From assembly GCF_039955095.1 (NCBI RefSeq), contig NZ_CP154878.1, positions 372,001 to 436,000 of the forward strand: 64,000 nt of DNA. Reading direction: 5' to 3'. A model generated the notes under the pieces. That model did not search any database, had not been told where the DNA came from, and was given only the letters and a program-made list of their open reading frames with translations. This DNA is from Limosilactobacillus sp. WILCCON 0051. Its GTDB lineage: Bacteria > Bacillota > Bacilli > Lactobacillales > Lactobacillaceae. Of the stretch, positions 36,107-45,594 are shown in pieces; the first letter of the stretch is position 1; each line of letters opens with the position of its first letter. The position numbers and the translations under genes are program-made.

Positions 36107-36580
36107 ATGGCAAAAAAATCCCATCACGAAAAAGATGATAATCTAATCGCGCAGAACAAAAAAGCGCGTCACGACTATTCAGTTTTAGAGACTTATGAAG
36201 CCGGGATCGCTTTGACTGGGACTGAGATCAAATCGGTCCGAGCTCGGCGCGTCAATCTTAAAGATGGCTTTGCTCAGCTTCATAACGGTGAATTATGGCT
36301 GATGAACGTGCATATCAGCCAATATGACAACGGCACCTTCTTTAATCATGATCCGCTGCGCAATCGCAAGCTGCTGCTGCATAAAAAAGAGATTAAAAAG
36401 ATTGCCGGTGAGCTGTCGACCAAAGGGATTACGCTGATTCCACTGAAAATGTATATCAAGCATGGCTATGCCAAAGTACTGCTGGGATTGGCCAAGGGGA
36501 AGCATGAATACGACAAGCGCGAGTCGATCAAGAAGCGTGAGCAGGAGCGCCAGATCGAACGTGTTTTGAAACATTACTAA
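36107..36580 (+). CDS. smpB: tmRNA-binding protein SmpB
   Basis: 157 residues; rescues stalled ribosomes with tm[39 protein letters not shown] and the C-terminal basic helix [15 protein letters not shown] are typical. No ssrA gene is in the window. Confidence 0.97.
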   Translation: MAKKSHHEKDDNLIAQNKKARHDYSVLETYEAGIALTGTEIKSVRARRVNLKDGFAQLHNGELWLMNVHISQYDNGTFFNHDPLRNRKLLLHKKEIKKIAGELSTKGITLIPLKMYIKHGYAKVLLGLAKGKHEYDKRESIKKREQERQIERVLKHY

Positions 36581-36599
36581 ATCAGATTTTGCGCAAAAT

Positions 36600-36638
36600 A
36601 AAACGGGCGTGCATTCTAAAAAAGATGCACCCCGTTTT
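36600..36638. terminator. Bidirectional terminator between smpB and the LURP-one-like gene
   Basis: AAAACGGG/CCCGTTTT and GTGCAT/ATGCAC stems around an A-rich loop, with T-runs usable in both directions. Confidence 0.75.
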
Positions 36639-37240
36639 TATTCTGGCTGATGATTGCCGATGTTTTGATCATTAAGCAGCGTTTTAGGCACGAATCCCAT
36701 GCTTAGATCGCCCTGGTCAGTTGATGACATCGGATTCAGCTGACGCAATCGTTCCCGCAGCGGCTGGCGATCATGATGTCTGGCCCAGCGGTTGATGATG
36801 GTGGCCGTTAAGATCGCTAATGGCTCATCGGCTTGATTGGTGACGCTTAAACAGCTGCAGAAGCCACCAGTATTTGACACCGGCTCAACTGCAAAGATCA
36901 AGCGGCTGCCGCAAAAGACCTTGAAGCGTCCACTTACTAATGAGCCGACGACAATCCAGTTGAGACCGTGGATATAGATCAGTTCATGAAAAAGTCCCAG
37001 TGATTTGCCGATCGTGCCAACTTGACGCCGATTTAAATAAAGAGCGAATTTTGGCGTAAGACCGAGCGTTAATTGCTTGGCTTCGGCTAACAATTCACCG
37101 CTCATCGTATATAATGAAAGTGCATCATAGCGAATCCCCCATTTACCGGCTAACAGGTAGCATGAATGGCCGCTTTCGTCATGAATGACGGTAGCACTGT
37201 TCAAGTCGGTTGAACGGTCGCGGATGTACAATTGCCGCAT
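36638..37240 (-). CDS. LURP-one-related (YxjI-like) protein
   Basis: About 200 residues. Repeating beta-strand pattern with AGKWGIRYDALSLYTMSGEL and a LGLTPKFALYLNRRQVGTIGK strand pair is typical of the Tubby-like LURP-one fold. The cellular role of bacterial members is unknown. The ATG at 37240 (MRQLYIRDRST) has GGTGA upstream; an extension to 37297 lacks support. Confidence 0.6.
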   Translation of the reverse strand: MRQLYIRDRSTDLNSATVIHDESGHSCYLLAGKWGIRYDALSLYTMSGELLAEAKQLTLGLTPKFALYLNRRQVGTIGKSLGLFHELIYIHGLNWIVVGSLVSGRFKVFCGSRLIFAVEPVSNTGGFCSCLSVTNQADEPLAILTATIINRWARHHDRQPLRERLRQLNPMSSTDQGDLSMGFVPKTLLNDQNIGNHQPE

Positions 37241-37376
37241 GACAGAAATCACCACTTTTCCTAAATATCTAACTACCATTTTAACAGCTGTCGGCAATAA
37301 AAACAGTCAATTAACGCGATCAAAATAGGTATCGTATTTGTAATAATCATGTTAAAATATTCACGAGGTGCTGACT

Positions 37377-38078
37377 TTGAAACAACTTATCCATAACGAT
37401 TGGTGGGGCGTGCTTGAGCCCCAGTTTGAATCTGCCTACTATGCCCAGCTGCATGCTTTTTTAGCTGACGAATATGCCCATCAGACGATCTATCCAGAGA
37501 TGCATCATATTTTTGAAGCCTTTGAATGGACTCCCTTTTCAAAGGTAAAGGTGGTAATCTTAGGACAGGATCCCTATCATGGACCGCACCAGGCACACGG
37601 CTGCAGTTTTTCAGTTTTGCCAGGCGTTAAGATTCCGCCTTCTTTGCAAAACATCTATAAAGAGCTGCAAGACGATCTTGGCTATCCGCCAGTTGAGCAT
37701 GGCTATTTAAAAAAGTGGGCCGATCAAGGCGTGCTGTTGTTAAATTCCGTGCTCACCGTTCGGGCTGGTCAGGCGTTCTCGCACCGCGGTCATGGTTGGG
37801 AGCAGCTTACGGATGCAGCGATTCATGCGTTGTCTGAACGGCCGCGACCAGTGGTGTTTATTCTTTGGGGCAAGGCAGCCCAATCAAAAATTCCTTTGAT
37901 CAACACGCAGACCAACATTGTTCTGCAATCACCGCACCCCAGTCCTTTTTCTGCCAACCGCGGCTTCTTTGGCTCAAAGCCCTTTTCTAAAACCAATGAG
38001 GCCCTGGTGGCAATGGGTGAGACACCGATTGACTGGCGTCTGCCCGAACATGTTGATATTGACGCACAATTGAAATGA
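37377..38078 (+). CDS. ung: Uracil-DNA glycosylase
   Basis: About 233 residues, family 1 UDG. Catalytic-water loop GQDPYHGP and the His-bearing [19 protein letters not shown] are present (Phe replaces the usual Leu in HPSPLS). It removes uracil from DNA. The start is TTG at 37377 because GAGGTG occupies the position of the earlier GTG at 37368. It is directly followed by pta. Confidence 0.94.
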   Translation: MKQLIHNDWWGVLEPQFESAYYAQLHAFLADEYAHQTIYPEMHHIFEAFEWTPFSKVKVVILGQDPYHGPHQAHGCSFSVLPGVKIPPSLQNIYKELQDDLGYPPVEHGYLKKWADQGVLLLNSVLTVRAGQAFSHRGHGWEQLTDAAIHALSERPRPVVFILWGKAAQSKIPLINTQTNIVLQSPHPSPFSANRGFFGSKPFSKTNEALVAMGETPIDWRLPEHVDIDAQLK

Positions 38079-38089
38079 GGTTATGAATA

Positions 38090-39064
38090 ATGGATGTATT
38101 TGAACACTTAAAGTCACAGCTTTCATCACAAGACAAGCGGATCGTTTTTCCAGAGGGTGAGGATGAACGGATCTTTGGCGCAGCAGCTCGTCTAGCGCAT
38201 GATGGTCTGCTGACGCCGATTCTGCTGGGAAATGAAGCCAAGATCAAAGCAGCTGCCAAACAGGATGACATTGATCTGACGGGGGTTGAAATCATGGACC
38301 CGCAGACCTACCCAGCCGCTGACTATCAGGCAATGCATACCGCGCTTTTAGAACGGCGTCACGGTAAGAATACACCAGAACAGGTCGACGCAATGCTAAA
38401 AGACGTCAGCTATTTTGCTACGATGCTGGTCTACATGGGCAAAGTTGACGGGATGGTTTCTGGCGCGGTTCACTCAACTGGCGACACGGTCCGGCCCGCT
38501 TTGCAGATCGTTAAGACCAAGCCTGGCATCAAGCGGATCAGCGGGGCATTCTTGATGCAAAAAGGCGATCAGCGCTACATTTTTGCTGACTGTGCCATCA
38601 ACATTGAACTGGATGCGCCAACGATGGCTGAGGTTGCCGTTGAAAGTGCCAAGACGGCCAAACTGTTTGGCATTGATCCCCGTGTTGCCATGCTGAGCTT
38701 TTCAACCAAGGGATCAGCAAAAGGCGAAATGGTTACCAAGGTTGCCGAAGCGACTAAACTGGCCCAGGAAGCAGATCCAGAACTGGCTGTTGACGGCGAG
38801 CTGCAGTTTGACGCGGCAATCGTTCCAGCCGTTGCAGAATTGAAGGCTCCTGGATCCAAGGTTGCAGGTCATGCCAATGTCTTTGTCTTCCCAAGTCTGG
38901 AAGCCGGCAACATTGGCTACAAGATTGCTCAGCGCTTGGGTGGTTTTGAAGCTATCGGTCCGGTTCTGCAAGGTTTGAATGCACCAATTGCCGATCTGTC
39001 ACGGGGATGCAACGAAGAAGACGTTTATAAGGTTGCTCTGATTACGGCTGCTCAGGCACTGTAA
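38090..39064 (+). CDS. pta: Phosphate acetyltransferase
   Basis: 324 residues; interconverts acetyl-phosphate and acetyl-CoA. In heterofermenters it feeds phosphoketolase-derived acetyl-P to ethanol formation or uses acetyl-CoA. Conserved VFPEGEDERI start, GAVHSTGDTVRPALQI, MLSFSTKGSAKG and GHANVFVFPSLEAGNIGYK are visible. The RBS is weak and there are 11 bp to ung, so co-transcription is likely. Confidence 0.95.
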   Translation: MDVFEHLKSQLSSQDKRIVFPEGEDERIFGAAARLAHDGLLTPILLGNEAKIKAAAKQDDIDLTGVEIMDPQTYPAADYQAMHTALLERRHGKNTPEQVDAMLKDVSYFATMLVYMGKVDGMVSGAVHSTGDTVRPALQIVKTKPGIKRISGAFLMQKGDQRYIFADCAINIELDAPTMAEVAVESAKTAKLFGIDPRVAMLSFSTKGSAKGEMVTKVAEATKLAQEADPELAVDGELQFDAAIVPAVAELKAPGSKVAGHANVFVFPSLEAGNIGYKIAQRLGGFEAIGPVLQGLNAPIADLSRGCNEEDVYKVALITAAQAL

Positions 39065-39068
39065 ACGC

Positions 39069-39102
39069 AAAGGTCGTTTGACAAAAGTCAAGCGACCTTT
39101 TT
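39069..39102 (+). terminator. Terminator of pta
   Basis: AAAGGTCG..TTGAC pairs with GTCAA..CGACCTTT around AAAA, followed by Ts. Confidence 0.85.
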
Positions 39103-39195
39103 GATCTACGGGCAGGATACGATAAAATAGGAACTATCGAAGGCCATGATCGTTGATTTGATCAAAATGGTCAATTCCAGCAAAGGATAATGATA

Positions 39196-39663
39196 ATGAC
39201 TCAACTAACTTTACACAATCGAGAAGCAACGATGGCGGTAGGAAAGAAACTGGCTCCGTTTTTGCAGGCTGGCGACGTAATCGTATTAAATGGCGATCTG
39301 GGAGCTGGCAAGACCACTTTTACCAAAGGACTGGCAGCTGGTCTGGGTATTTCAGACGTGATCAAGAGCCCGACTTTTACGATTATTCGTGAATATCAAT
39401 CAGGACGCCTGCCGCTTTATCATATGGATATCTATCGACTTGAGAATGGCGGGGCTGAAGACTTAGGACTGGAAGAATATTTTGATGGCGATGGCATCAG
39501 TGTGGTTGAATGGGCAGAATTTATTGAAGACGAATTGCCGGCAGAATTTTTGGCAATCAATTTTAAGCGGACTGATGATGAACAGACCCGTGAGCTGAGT
39601 TTTGAACCGCATGGACGGCACTTTGAATCATTAGTGGAACGCTTGGTGGCAGATTATGACTGA
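39196..39663 (+). CDS. tsaE: tRNA t6A biosynthesis ATPase TsaE
   Basis: 155 residues. Walker [26 protein letters not shown] switch region and [10 protein letters not shown] are family signatures. It works with TsaB, TsaC and TsaD to make N6-threonylcarbamoyladenosine on ANN-decoding tRNAs. AAAGGA is 8 bp before the ATG at 39196 (only 2 bp before an alternative ATG at 39190). It overlaps the next gene by 8 bp. Confidence 0.94.
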   Translation: MTQLTLHNREATMAVGKKLAPFLQAGDVIVLNGDLGAGKTTFTKGLAAGLGISDVIKSPTFTIIREYQSGRLPLYHMDIYRLENGGAEDLGLEEYFDGDGISVVEWAEFIEDELPAEFLAINFKRTDDEQTRELSFEPHGRHFESLVERLVADYD

Positions 39664-40174
39664 AACGGTTGGAATCAAGCTGGCCACGCCAGATGATGCA
39701 CAGGCAATCCTGAACCTGCTCAAACAGCTTTCTCAAGAGAGCTCGGCCATCTTGGTGCCGCATCTGGACACGCTGACGGTCGAACAGGAGGCGTACAGTC
39801 TTTATGATATTAACGACAGTACTGACTCATTGATTTTACTGGCTCAGTACGAAAATCATCCCATTGGTATCGTTACGATCATGGAACTGGCTGATCGGCC
39901 GCAGGTAGGCGAGCTGGGGGTGGCGGTCTTAAAGGACTTTTGGCGAAACGGGATTGGCAGCCTCTTAGTTGATGAGGCTACGTACTGGTTTGCAAACTAC
40001 AGTACCCTGCAAAAGCTGGTATTGGACGTTTTTAGCGATAACGTGCCGGCCATCAAGCTTTATCAAAAGTATGGCTTTGTCAAGACCGGTGAGGCTAGGG
40101 TGACTGATCAACAAGGTCAGCAGCGTGCGGCAGTTCTAATGGAGTTTCAGCCCGCGGCAGCTGATCATGAATAA
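39656..40174 (+). CDS. GNAT-family N-acetyltransferase
   Basis: 172 residues with acetyl-CoA-binding VAVLKDFWRNGIGSLLVDEA and the C-terminal NVPAIKLYQKYGFVKTGE motif. It overlaps tsaE. This position is typical for RimI-like or stress GNATs, but the substrate cannot be named. Confidence 0.85.
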   Translation: MTETVGIKLATPDDAQAILNLLKQLSQESSAILVPHLDTLTVEQEAYSLYDINDSTDSLILLAQYENHPIGIVTIMELADRPQVGELGVAVLKDFWRNGIGSLLVDEATYWFANYSTLQKLVLDVFSDNVPAIKLYQKYGFVKTGEARVTDQQGQQRAAVLMEFQPAAADHE

Positions 40175-40182
40175 TCAAGCAA

Positions 40183-40214
40183 CGCGGAACGGCAGCTGGC
40201 TGTTTCGCGATTTT
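40183..40214 (+). terminator. Terminator of tsaE-GNAT
   Basis: CGCG-AAC and GTT-CGCG arms followed by ATTTTATTT. Confidence 0.6.
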
Positions 40215-40226
40215 ATTTACTTATTA

Positions 40227-40256
40227 TTTACTTAGATTTACTAAATAAGGTATAAT
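40227..40256 (+). promoter_or_regulatory. lacR promoter with operator
   Basis: -35 TTTACT, -10 TATAAT (40251-40256), 18-bp spacer. The palindromic 11-mer ATTTACTAAAT (40236-40246) fills the spacer and recurs before lacS at 41337-41347, consistent with autoregulation. Confidence 0.6.
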
Positions 40257-40289
40257 AAAAGCACGCAACTAAGCAGAAGAGGTGAGCAA

Positions 40290-41294
40290 ATGGTTACCAT
40301 CAAAGAGATTGCCCAGCGCTCTGGCTATTCACCAGCTACGGTCTCGCGCCTGCTCAATAACGATCAGACGCTTTCAGTTACCCAAACGACGCGCAACAAG
40401 ATTTTAAAAGTTGCCAACCAGCTGGGGTATTGGAAAGACCGCAAGAAGCCAGCAGTTGCACCCACGATCGCATTGCTGTTTCGGATGAACAACCAAGAAC
40501 AGCTGCAGGACTCATATTTTGCCAGTCTTAAGGATGCCCTGCTGAAAACGATTGAAGATGCCGGCATGCAGGTCAAGGTCTTTCAATATGCCGAGGAGCT
40601 GATTGATCAGGCAGACGAATTTCAAGGCTTTTTATGTGTTGGTGACGACAACGTTGAGCTGAACGTTTTTAAGCGACTGCATCGGCTGCTGCCAGCGGGG
40701 GTGTTTGTTGACACGGATCCATTGCCGCATCTGTTTGATTCAGTACAGCCCAATCTGTCGATGACGGTGCGTGATGCCCTGGAACAGTTTGCTGATGCCG
40801 GCTATCAGCGGATTGCCTTTATTGGCGGTATCGGTCCACAGATCGGTAAGCGGCCAAGACAAAGAGACTCACGGGAAACGGCCTTTAGAGTCGTGGCTGA
40901 GGAACTTGAATTTAAACAGGCGGATGTCTTTTCCAGTGGCTCGTTCAGTGTTTTAAACGGTCGCCAGTTGGGAGAAGCGGCCATCAAGCAATACGGTGAT
41001 CAGCTGCCGGAGGGCTTTTTAATTGCCTCGGATACCTTAAGCGTTGGGGTACTCCAGGCGTTTAACGATGCTGGAGTGATCGTACCGCGTGATACCAGCA
41101 TCATCAGCATCAACAACAGCGATATTGCCGAATACGTATCGCCGCCGCTTTCGACGTATAACATCAATCAAAAGGTGATTTCCCGTATGGCGCTGAATAT
41201 TCTCCGGGATGCAATCGCTAATCCAGAGCGGCCGCACGTTCATGCATTGGTTGATACCAATTTAATTATGCGTGAAAGTTTTAAACTGAAATAA
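40290..41294 (+). CDS. lacR: LacI/GalR-family transcriptional regulator of the lac cluster
   Basis: 334 residues. N-terminal helix-turn-helix TIKEIAQRSGYSPATVSRLLN with hinge helix, then a periplasmic-binding-protein-like sensor domain (IASDTLSVGVLQAFNDAGV). It precedes lacS and the GH42 gene and shares an operator sequence with the lacS promoter, so it probably represses transport and hydrolysis of galactosides. The symbol is by analogy. GAGGTG precedes the ATG. Confidence 0.85.
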   Translation: MVTIKEIAQRSGYSPATVSRLLNNDQTLSVTQTTRNKILKVANQLGYWKDRKKPAVAPTIALLFRMNNQEQLQDSYFASLKDALLKTIEDAGMQVKVFQYAEELIDQADEFQGFLCVGDDNVELNVFKRLHRLLPAGVFVDTDPLPHLFDSVQPNLSMTVRDALEQFADAGYQRIAFIGGIGPQIGKRPRQRDSRETAFRVVAEELEFKQADVFSSGSFSVLNGRQLGEAAIKQYGDQLPEGFLIASDTLSVGVLQAFNDAGVIVPRDTSIISINNSDIAEYVSPPLSTYNINQKVISRMALNILRDAIANPERPHVHALVDTNLIMRESFKLK

Positions 41295-41328
41295 AATGAA
41301 AGATATATCTGTGATAATGGCTGGATCG

Positions 41329-41370
41329 AATAAATCATTTACTAAATATGGTAAATGATTTATTTTTTAT
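41329..41370 (+). terminator. AT-rich palindrome after lacR (terminator and/or operator)
   Basis: Fourteen-base arms AATAAATCATTTAC/GTAAATGATTTATT with an 8-nt centre, followed by TTTTT. The centre includes the operator-like ATTTACTAAAT, so it may both end lacR and bind LacR. Confidence 0.6.
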
Positions 41371-41378
41371 GATAAATT

Positions 41379-41407
41379 ATTTACTTTACTCGTTAAATGC
41401 GTACAAT
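41379..41407 (+). promoter_or_regulatory. lacS promoter with LacR-type half-sites
   Basis: -35 TTTACT (41380-41385), 16-bp spacer, -10 TACAAT (41402-41407). ATTTAC and GTTAAAT at 41379-41398 form an imperfect operator across the promoter. Confidence 0.5.
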
Positions 41408-41413
41408 ATTAGT

Positions 41414-41427
41414 TGTAAGCGATTTCA
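41414..41427 (+). promoter_or_regulatory. cre site at the lacS transcription start
   Basis: TGTAAGCGATTTCA matches the CcpA consensus TGWAARCGYTWWCW at 13 of 14 positions and lies at +1, so glucose repression through CcpA is expected. Confidence 0.75.
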
Positions 41428-41501
41428 AATAAATGCATTTAGAACGAAACGATCGATTACGAGATGGATTTGAGTGAGAGTAAATAAAGGGAGGCATTAT
41501 C

Positions 41502-43448
41502 GTGGATACTACCACCAAGACTGCAGCGCCACGGCAGCATTTAAGCAAGCAGCAGTGGATTTCTCGTTCGGCATTTTGTTTTGGGAATGTCGGCCACTCT
41601 GCTTTTTATGGCGTTATGAGCAATTATTTCATTATTTTTGTTACCAGCGGCATGTTTGCTGGATTAAGCAAATCAGTTGCCAACCGTTTAATCGGACTGA
41701 TTACCGGCTTGATTGTCGGGGTACGGATTATTGAGCTGGTTATCGATCCGCTGCTGGGCAATATCGTCGACAATACGCACACACGCTGGGGCAAGTTTAA
41801 GCCTTGGATCTTATGGGGCAATATCGTTAGTGGGGCCTTGCTTTTAGTCCTGTTTACCGGAATTTTTGGCTTGGCAAAGGTCAACTGGGTCCTGTTTGCG
41901 ATTTTATTTGTCGTGATCTTCATTACGTTTGATATTTTCTATTCTTTTTCTGATGTTTCCTATTGGGGCATGGTACCAGCGTTGAGCGAAGACTCGCATG
42001 AACGCAGCATCTATACCTCACTGGGGGCCTTTGCCGGCACGATTGGCTGGAATGGCTTGACGATTATCGTAGTGCCAATCGTTACGACTTTTACCTATCT
42101 GGCAACTGGGCATCGTACTGAAGGTCCAGCCGGCTGGTTTGCTTTTGCGGCAATCGTTACGCTGCTGGCGTTGCTGAGTGCTTTGGCGGTTTGTTTGGGA
42201 ACTAAGGAAAACGACAACATTATTCGGCAATCAGCCAAACAAAAAACCTCGATCAAGGACGTCTTTTCAGCAATTTTCCATAACGACCAGATCATGTGGC
42301 CGGCACTGGCATACCTGATGTATTCTTGTGCCTATGTTATTACCAATGGGGTCTTGTTCTATCTGTACAAGTTCGTTATCGGCGAACCCGGTCATTTCTG
42401 GGTCGTTGGGGTAATTGCGACGATCGTTGGTTTCTTTGTCAGCCCGCTGTTTCCGATTTTTAACAAATACGTACCAAGAAAATGGCTGTTTACGATTGGT
42501 CAATGCTGCATGGTAGCGGCCTACCTGATTTTTATCTTTGGCCGCAGCAACGTCTATGTAATGGATCTGGGGTTGGTTTTGTTCAACGTCAACTGTGCTC
42601 AGCTGGTAACGGTTTTGACGCTGACGGATGCGATTGAATATGGCCAGCTTAAGTCTGGTCAGCGAAACGAAGCCGTTGTTTTAGCAGTACGGCCGATGAT
42701 TGATAAGCTGACGGGCGCGATCTCAAATGGTCTGGTTGGCTGGATTGCCTTAGCCTGTGGCATGACTGGCAGCGCTACGGCAGCTGATATGACTGCCAAG
42801 AGCATTCGTACGTTTGATGGCATGGCCTTTTACATTCCAATGGTTTTGGCGCTGCTGTCAATCGTCATTTTCTTAAGCAAGGTTACGCTGAGCGAAAAAA
42901 AGCATGCTCAAGTCGTTGAAGAATTAAAGAATGAACTTGCGGCTGGCAACGGTGAAGAAGCAGTTGAGAATGTCTCTGCCGATCAAACGACGTTAACGCT
43001 TTTGGCTCCAGTCGATGGAAAAGTCGTTGATCTTGCTTCCATAATCAATGAAGACGGCACGAAAGGCTTCCCTGGCAAAGGCTTTGCGATTAAGCCAGCC
43101 GATGGCCGCATCTATGCACCGTTTGATGGTACGATCAAGTTTGCCTTCTCAACGCAGCATGCCTTTGAAATTGAATCAGCTAACGGCATTGGCCTGGTAA
43201 TTCACGTGGGTATTGGTACGGTTAATATGCGTGGTGCCGGCTTTAATATTCATTTCCAAGAAGGACAGACCGTGCATGCCGGTGAGCTGTTGATGGAATT
43301 CAACCGTGATCTGATTTTACAAAGCGGTTATGATGATATCGTTGTCGACTTTTTAACACAGCCGCAAAAAGTTCAGTTGCAAGAGCTTCGGCTTGGAGCC
43401 AAGGTTGAGCATGGCCAGCCAATTGCCAAAGCAGAATATAAAAAATAA
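41502..43448 (+). CDS. lacS: Lactose/galactoside permease LacS (GPH family with IIA domain)
   Basis: 648 residues. The N-terminal about 470 residues form a 12-helix glycoside-pentoside-hexuronide symporter. The C-terminal part is a IIA-Glc-like domain (LLAPVDGKVVDLAS) with phosphorylatable His in LVIHVGIGTV (about 568). LacS proteins import lactose with H+ or exchange it for galactose, and HPr phosphorylation of the IIA domain tunes activity. The GTG start follows GGGAGG. 18 bp precede the beta-galactosidase. Confidence 0.93.
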   Translation: MDTTTKTAAPRQHLSKQQWISRSAFCFGNVGHSAFYGVMSNYFIIFVTSGMFAGLSKSVANRLIGLITGLIVGVRIIELVIDPLLGNIVDNTHTRWGKFKPWILWGNIVSGALLLVLFTGIFGLAKVNWVLFAILFVVIFITFDIFYSFSDVSYWGMVPALSEDSHERSIYTSLGAFAGTIGWNGLTIIVVPIVTTFTYLATGHRTEGPAGWFAFAAIVTLLALLSALAVCLGTKENDNIIRQSAKQKTSIKDVFSAIFHNDQIMWPALAYLMYSCAYVITNGVLFYLYKFVIGEPGHFWVVGVIATIVGFFVSPLFPIFNKYVPRKWLFTIGQCCMVAAYLIFIFGRSNVYVMDLGLVLFNVNCAQLVTVLTLTDAIEYGQLKSGQRNEAVVLAVRPMIDKLTGAISNGLVGWIALACGMTGSATAADMTAKSIRTFDGMAFYIPMVLALLSIVIFLSKVTLSEKKHAQVVEELKNELAAGNGEEAVENVSADQTTLTLLAPVDGKVVDLASIINEDGTKGFPGKGFAIKPADGRIYAPFDGTIKFAFSTQHAFEIESANGIGLVIHVGIGTVNMRGAGFNIHFQEGQTVHAGELLMEFNRDLILQSGYDDIVVDFLTQPQKVQLQELRLGAKVEHGQPIAKAEYKK

Positions 43449-43466
43449 AGGCTTGGAGGGAGAAGT

Positions 43467-45500
43467 ATGAAGCAGGGACTGCCGACCGTTCTATATGGCG
43501 GTGACTATAATCCTGATCAATGGCCAGAAACAGATTGGGATGACGATATCAAGGTCTTTAAGCAGGCCGACATCAATTCGGCAACGATCAACGTCTTTTC
43601 ATGGGCCCTTTTAGAACCGCGTGAAGGCGAATATGATTTTAAAAAACTGGATCATATCGTTGCAAAGCTGAGTCAGGCTGACTTTAAGATCGTTATGGCA
43701 ACTTCCACGGCCGCGATGCCTGCCTGGATGTTTAAAAAGTATCCGGATGTCGCCAGAGTTGACTATCAAGGGCGACGGCACGTCTTTGGTCAACGCCATA
43801 ATTTCTGCCCAAGTTCAGCCAACTATCGCCGATTAGCAGGTCGATTGGTTGATCAATTGGCCCGGCGCTATGCTGGCAATTCGCATATCGTGGCTTGGCA
43901 CGTTAATAATGAGTATGGCGGCAACTGCTATTGTGAAAACTGTCGCCGGGCTTTTCAAGAATGGCTCAAGCAGCGCTATCAAACGCTGGATAATCTAAAT
44001 CAGGCTTGGGACAACAATGTCTGGAGCCATACGATCTATGACTGGGATGAGATTCAAGTTCCCAACGAGCTGGGCGATGCCTGGGGAGCAGAAGGCACGC
44101 ATACGATCGTGGCTGGGCTGTCGGTTGACTATCTGCGTTTTCAGTCGGATGCAATGCTTTCGTTATATAATCTTGAAAAACAGACGATTGAAAAATATGA
44201 CAAGCAGACACCGATTCTGACCAATTTCCATGGCACGCCTAATAAGTGGATCGACTATCATGCCTGGGCCAAGGATCAAGACATCATTGCCTATGACAGC
44301 TACCCAGCCTATGACGATCCAGCCTATGTGGCCGCGTTTCGCTATGACTTAATGCGGGGATTGAAACACCAGCCGTTCATGCTGATGGAATCAACGCCTT
44401 CGCAGGTCAACTGGCAGCCATACAGTCCGTTGAAGCGCCCTAATCAAATGCGGGCAACGGAACTGCAGGCTGTGGCTCATGGTGCTGACACCGTTCAGTA
44501 TTTTCAGTTGAAGCAGGCCGTAGGGGGATCCGAAAAATTTCATGGCGCCGTAATCAGCCATTCGCAGCGAACTGATACGCGCGCATTTCAAGAAGTAGCA
44601 CGCCTGGGACATGATCTGAAAAAAGTGGGTGCCGATTTTAAGGATGCCGCGACCCCGGCCAAAGCAGCCATTGTTTTTGACTGGAGCAATTTCTGGGCCT
44701 TTGAGTACGTGGCCGGGATTACGCAGGATCTGCAGTATGTGCCTTTGATCATGGACTATTACCGTCAGTTTTATCAGCACCAGATTCCGGTTGACGTGAT
44801 TGGCGTTGACGATGACTTTTCACAATATGATCTGATCGTCGCGCCAGTATTGTACATGGTCAAAAAGGGACTGGGCGAAAAGATCAGCGATTATGTGCAA
44901 AATGGCGGCCATCTGCTGACAACCTATGCATCAGGGATGGTTGATGAATCCGACAACGTCTACTTGGGCGGCTATCCAGGTCCTTTAAGCAAGGTATTGG
45001 GCATCTGGGTTGAAGAAACTGATGCGACGGTACCAGGACAAACCGTCAAAGTAGCTTTTGATCAGTCAGCGCAGCGGTATGAAGGGCGGCTGCTGTGTGA
45101 TCAGATTCATCTGACGGGATCAAAAACTCGGGCATTGGCTCATTATGCCAGTGAATTTTATGCCGGCACGCCAGCCGTAGTCGAAAATGTATTTGGCAAG
45201 GGACTGGCTTGGTACGTTGGCACGCGTTTAGATGATCAGGGACTTGGCAAAGTAATTGAGCACGTCATTGATCGGACTGGGCTTACCGGCCTAACCAGCC
45301 AAACAACCGATCTTGAAATTACGCGGCGCGTTAAGGACGGACAGGAACTCTACTTTGTGCTTAATCTGCGCAATGAGTCGCGCCTGCTGCCAACCGATCT
45401 GCAGCAGGCCGGCTTCGTGGATATCTTGACCGGAGCCGCTCCGAAAGCCAAACTGGGGCCATGGGACGTTGAGATTTTAAAACGCGGCATGGATCAATAG
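43467..45500 (+). CDS. Beta-galactosidase, glycoside hydrolase family 42
   Basis: 677 residues, cytoplasmic. GH42 signatures: GGDYNPDQWP start, WHVNNEYGGNCYCENC with the acid/base Glu (about 149) and zinc-type cysteines, and MLMESTPSQVNWQ with the nucleophile Glu (about 308). Then a trimerisation domain and a small C-terminal domain. It hydrolyses lactose or galacto-oligosaccharides taken up by LacS. Lactobacilli more often carry LacLM (GH2) beside lacS, so a GH42 here may point to oligosaccharide substrates. Confidence 0.94.
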   Translation: MKQGLPTVLYGGDYNPDQWPETDWDDDIKVFKQADINSATINVFSWALLEPREGEYDFKKLDHIVAKLSQADFKIVMATSTAAMPAWMFKKYPDVARVDYQGRRHVFGQRHNFCPSSANYRRLAGRLVDQLARRYAGNSHIVAWHVNNEYGGNCYCENCRRAFQEWLKQRYQTLDNLNQAWDNNVWSHTIYDWDEIQVPNELGDAWGAEGTHTIVAGLSVDYLRFQSDAMLSLYNLEKQTIEKYDKQTPILTNFHGTPNKWIDYHAWAKDQDIIAYDSYPAYDDPAYVAAFRYDLMRGLKHQPFMLMESTPSQVNWQPYSPLKRPNQMRATELQAVAHGADTVQYFQLKQAVGGSEKFHGAVISHSQRTDTRAFQEVARLGHDLKKVGADFKDAATPAKAAIVFDWSNFWAFEYVAGITQDLQYVPLIMDYYRQFYQHQIPVDVIGVDDDFSQYDLIVAPVLYMVKKGLGEKISDYVQNGGHLLTTYASGMVDESDNVYLGGYPGPLSKVLGIWVEETDATVPGQTVKVAFDQSAQRYEGRLLCDQIHLTGSKTRALAHYASEFYAGTPAVVENVFGKGLAWYVGTRLDDQGLGKVIEHVIDRTGLTGLTSQTTDLEITRRVKDGQELYFVLNLRNESRLLPTDLQQAGFVDILTGAAPKAKLGPWDVEILKRGMDQ

Positions 45501-45547
45501 GCTTTCTCAAGACATTAAAACTCTCTTGATCGGCGGTCAGCCGGTCC

Positions 45548-45581
45548 AAAAAAGCACCGTCAAAACTGACGGTGCTTTTTT
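45548..45581. terminator. Terminator of the lac cluster
   Basis: A 15-bp stem (AAAAAAGCACCGTCA) with an AAAC loop and T-run; symmetrical, so also usable by the converging exonuclease gene. Confidence 0.9.
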
Positions 45582-45594
45582 GCTGAATCGATGA

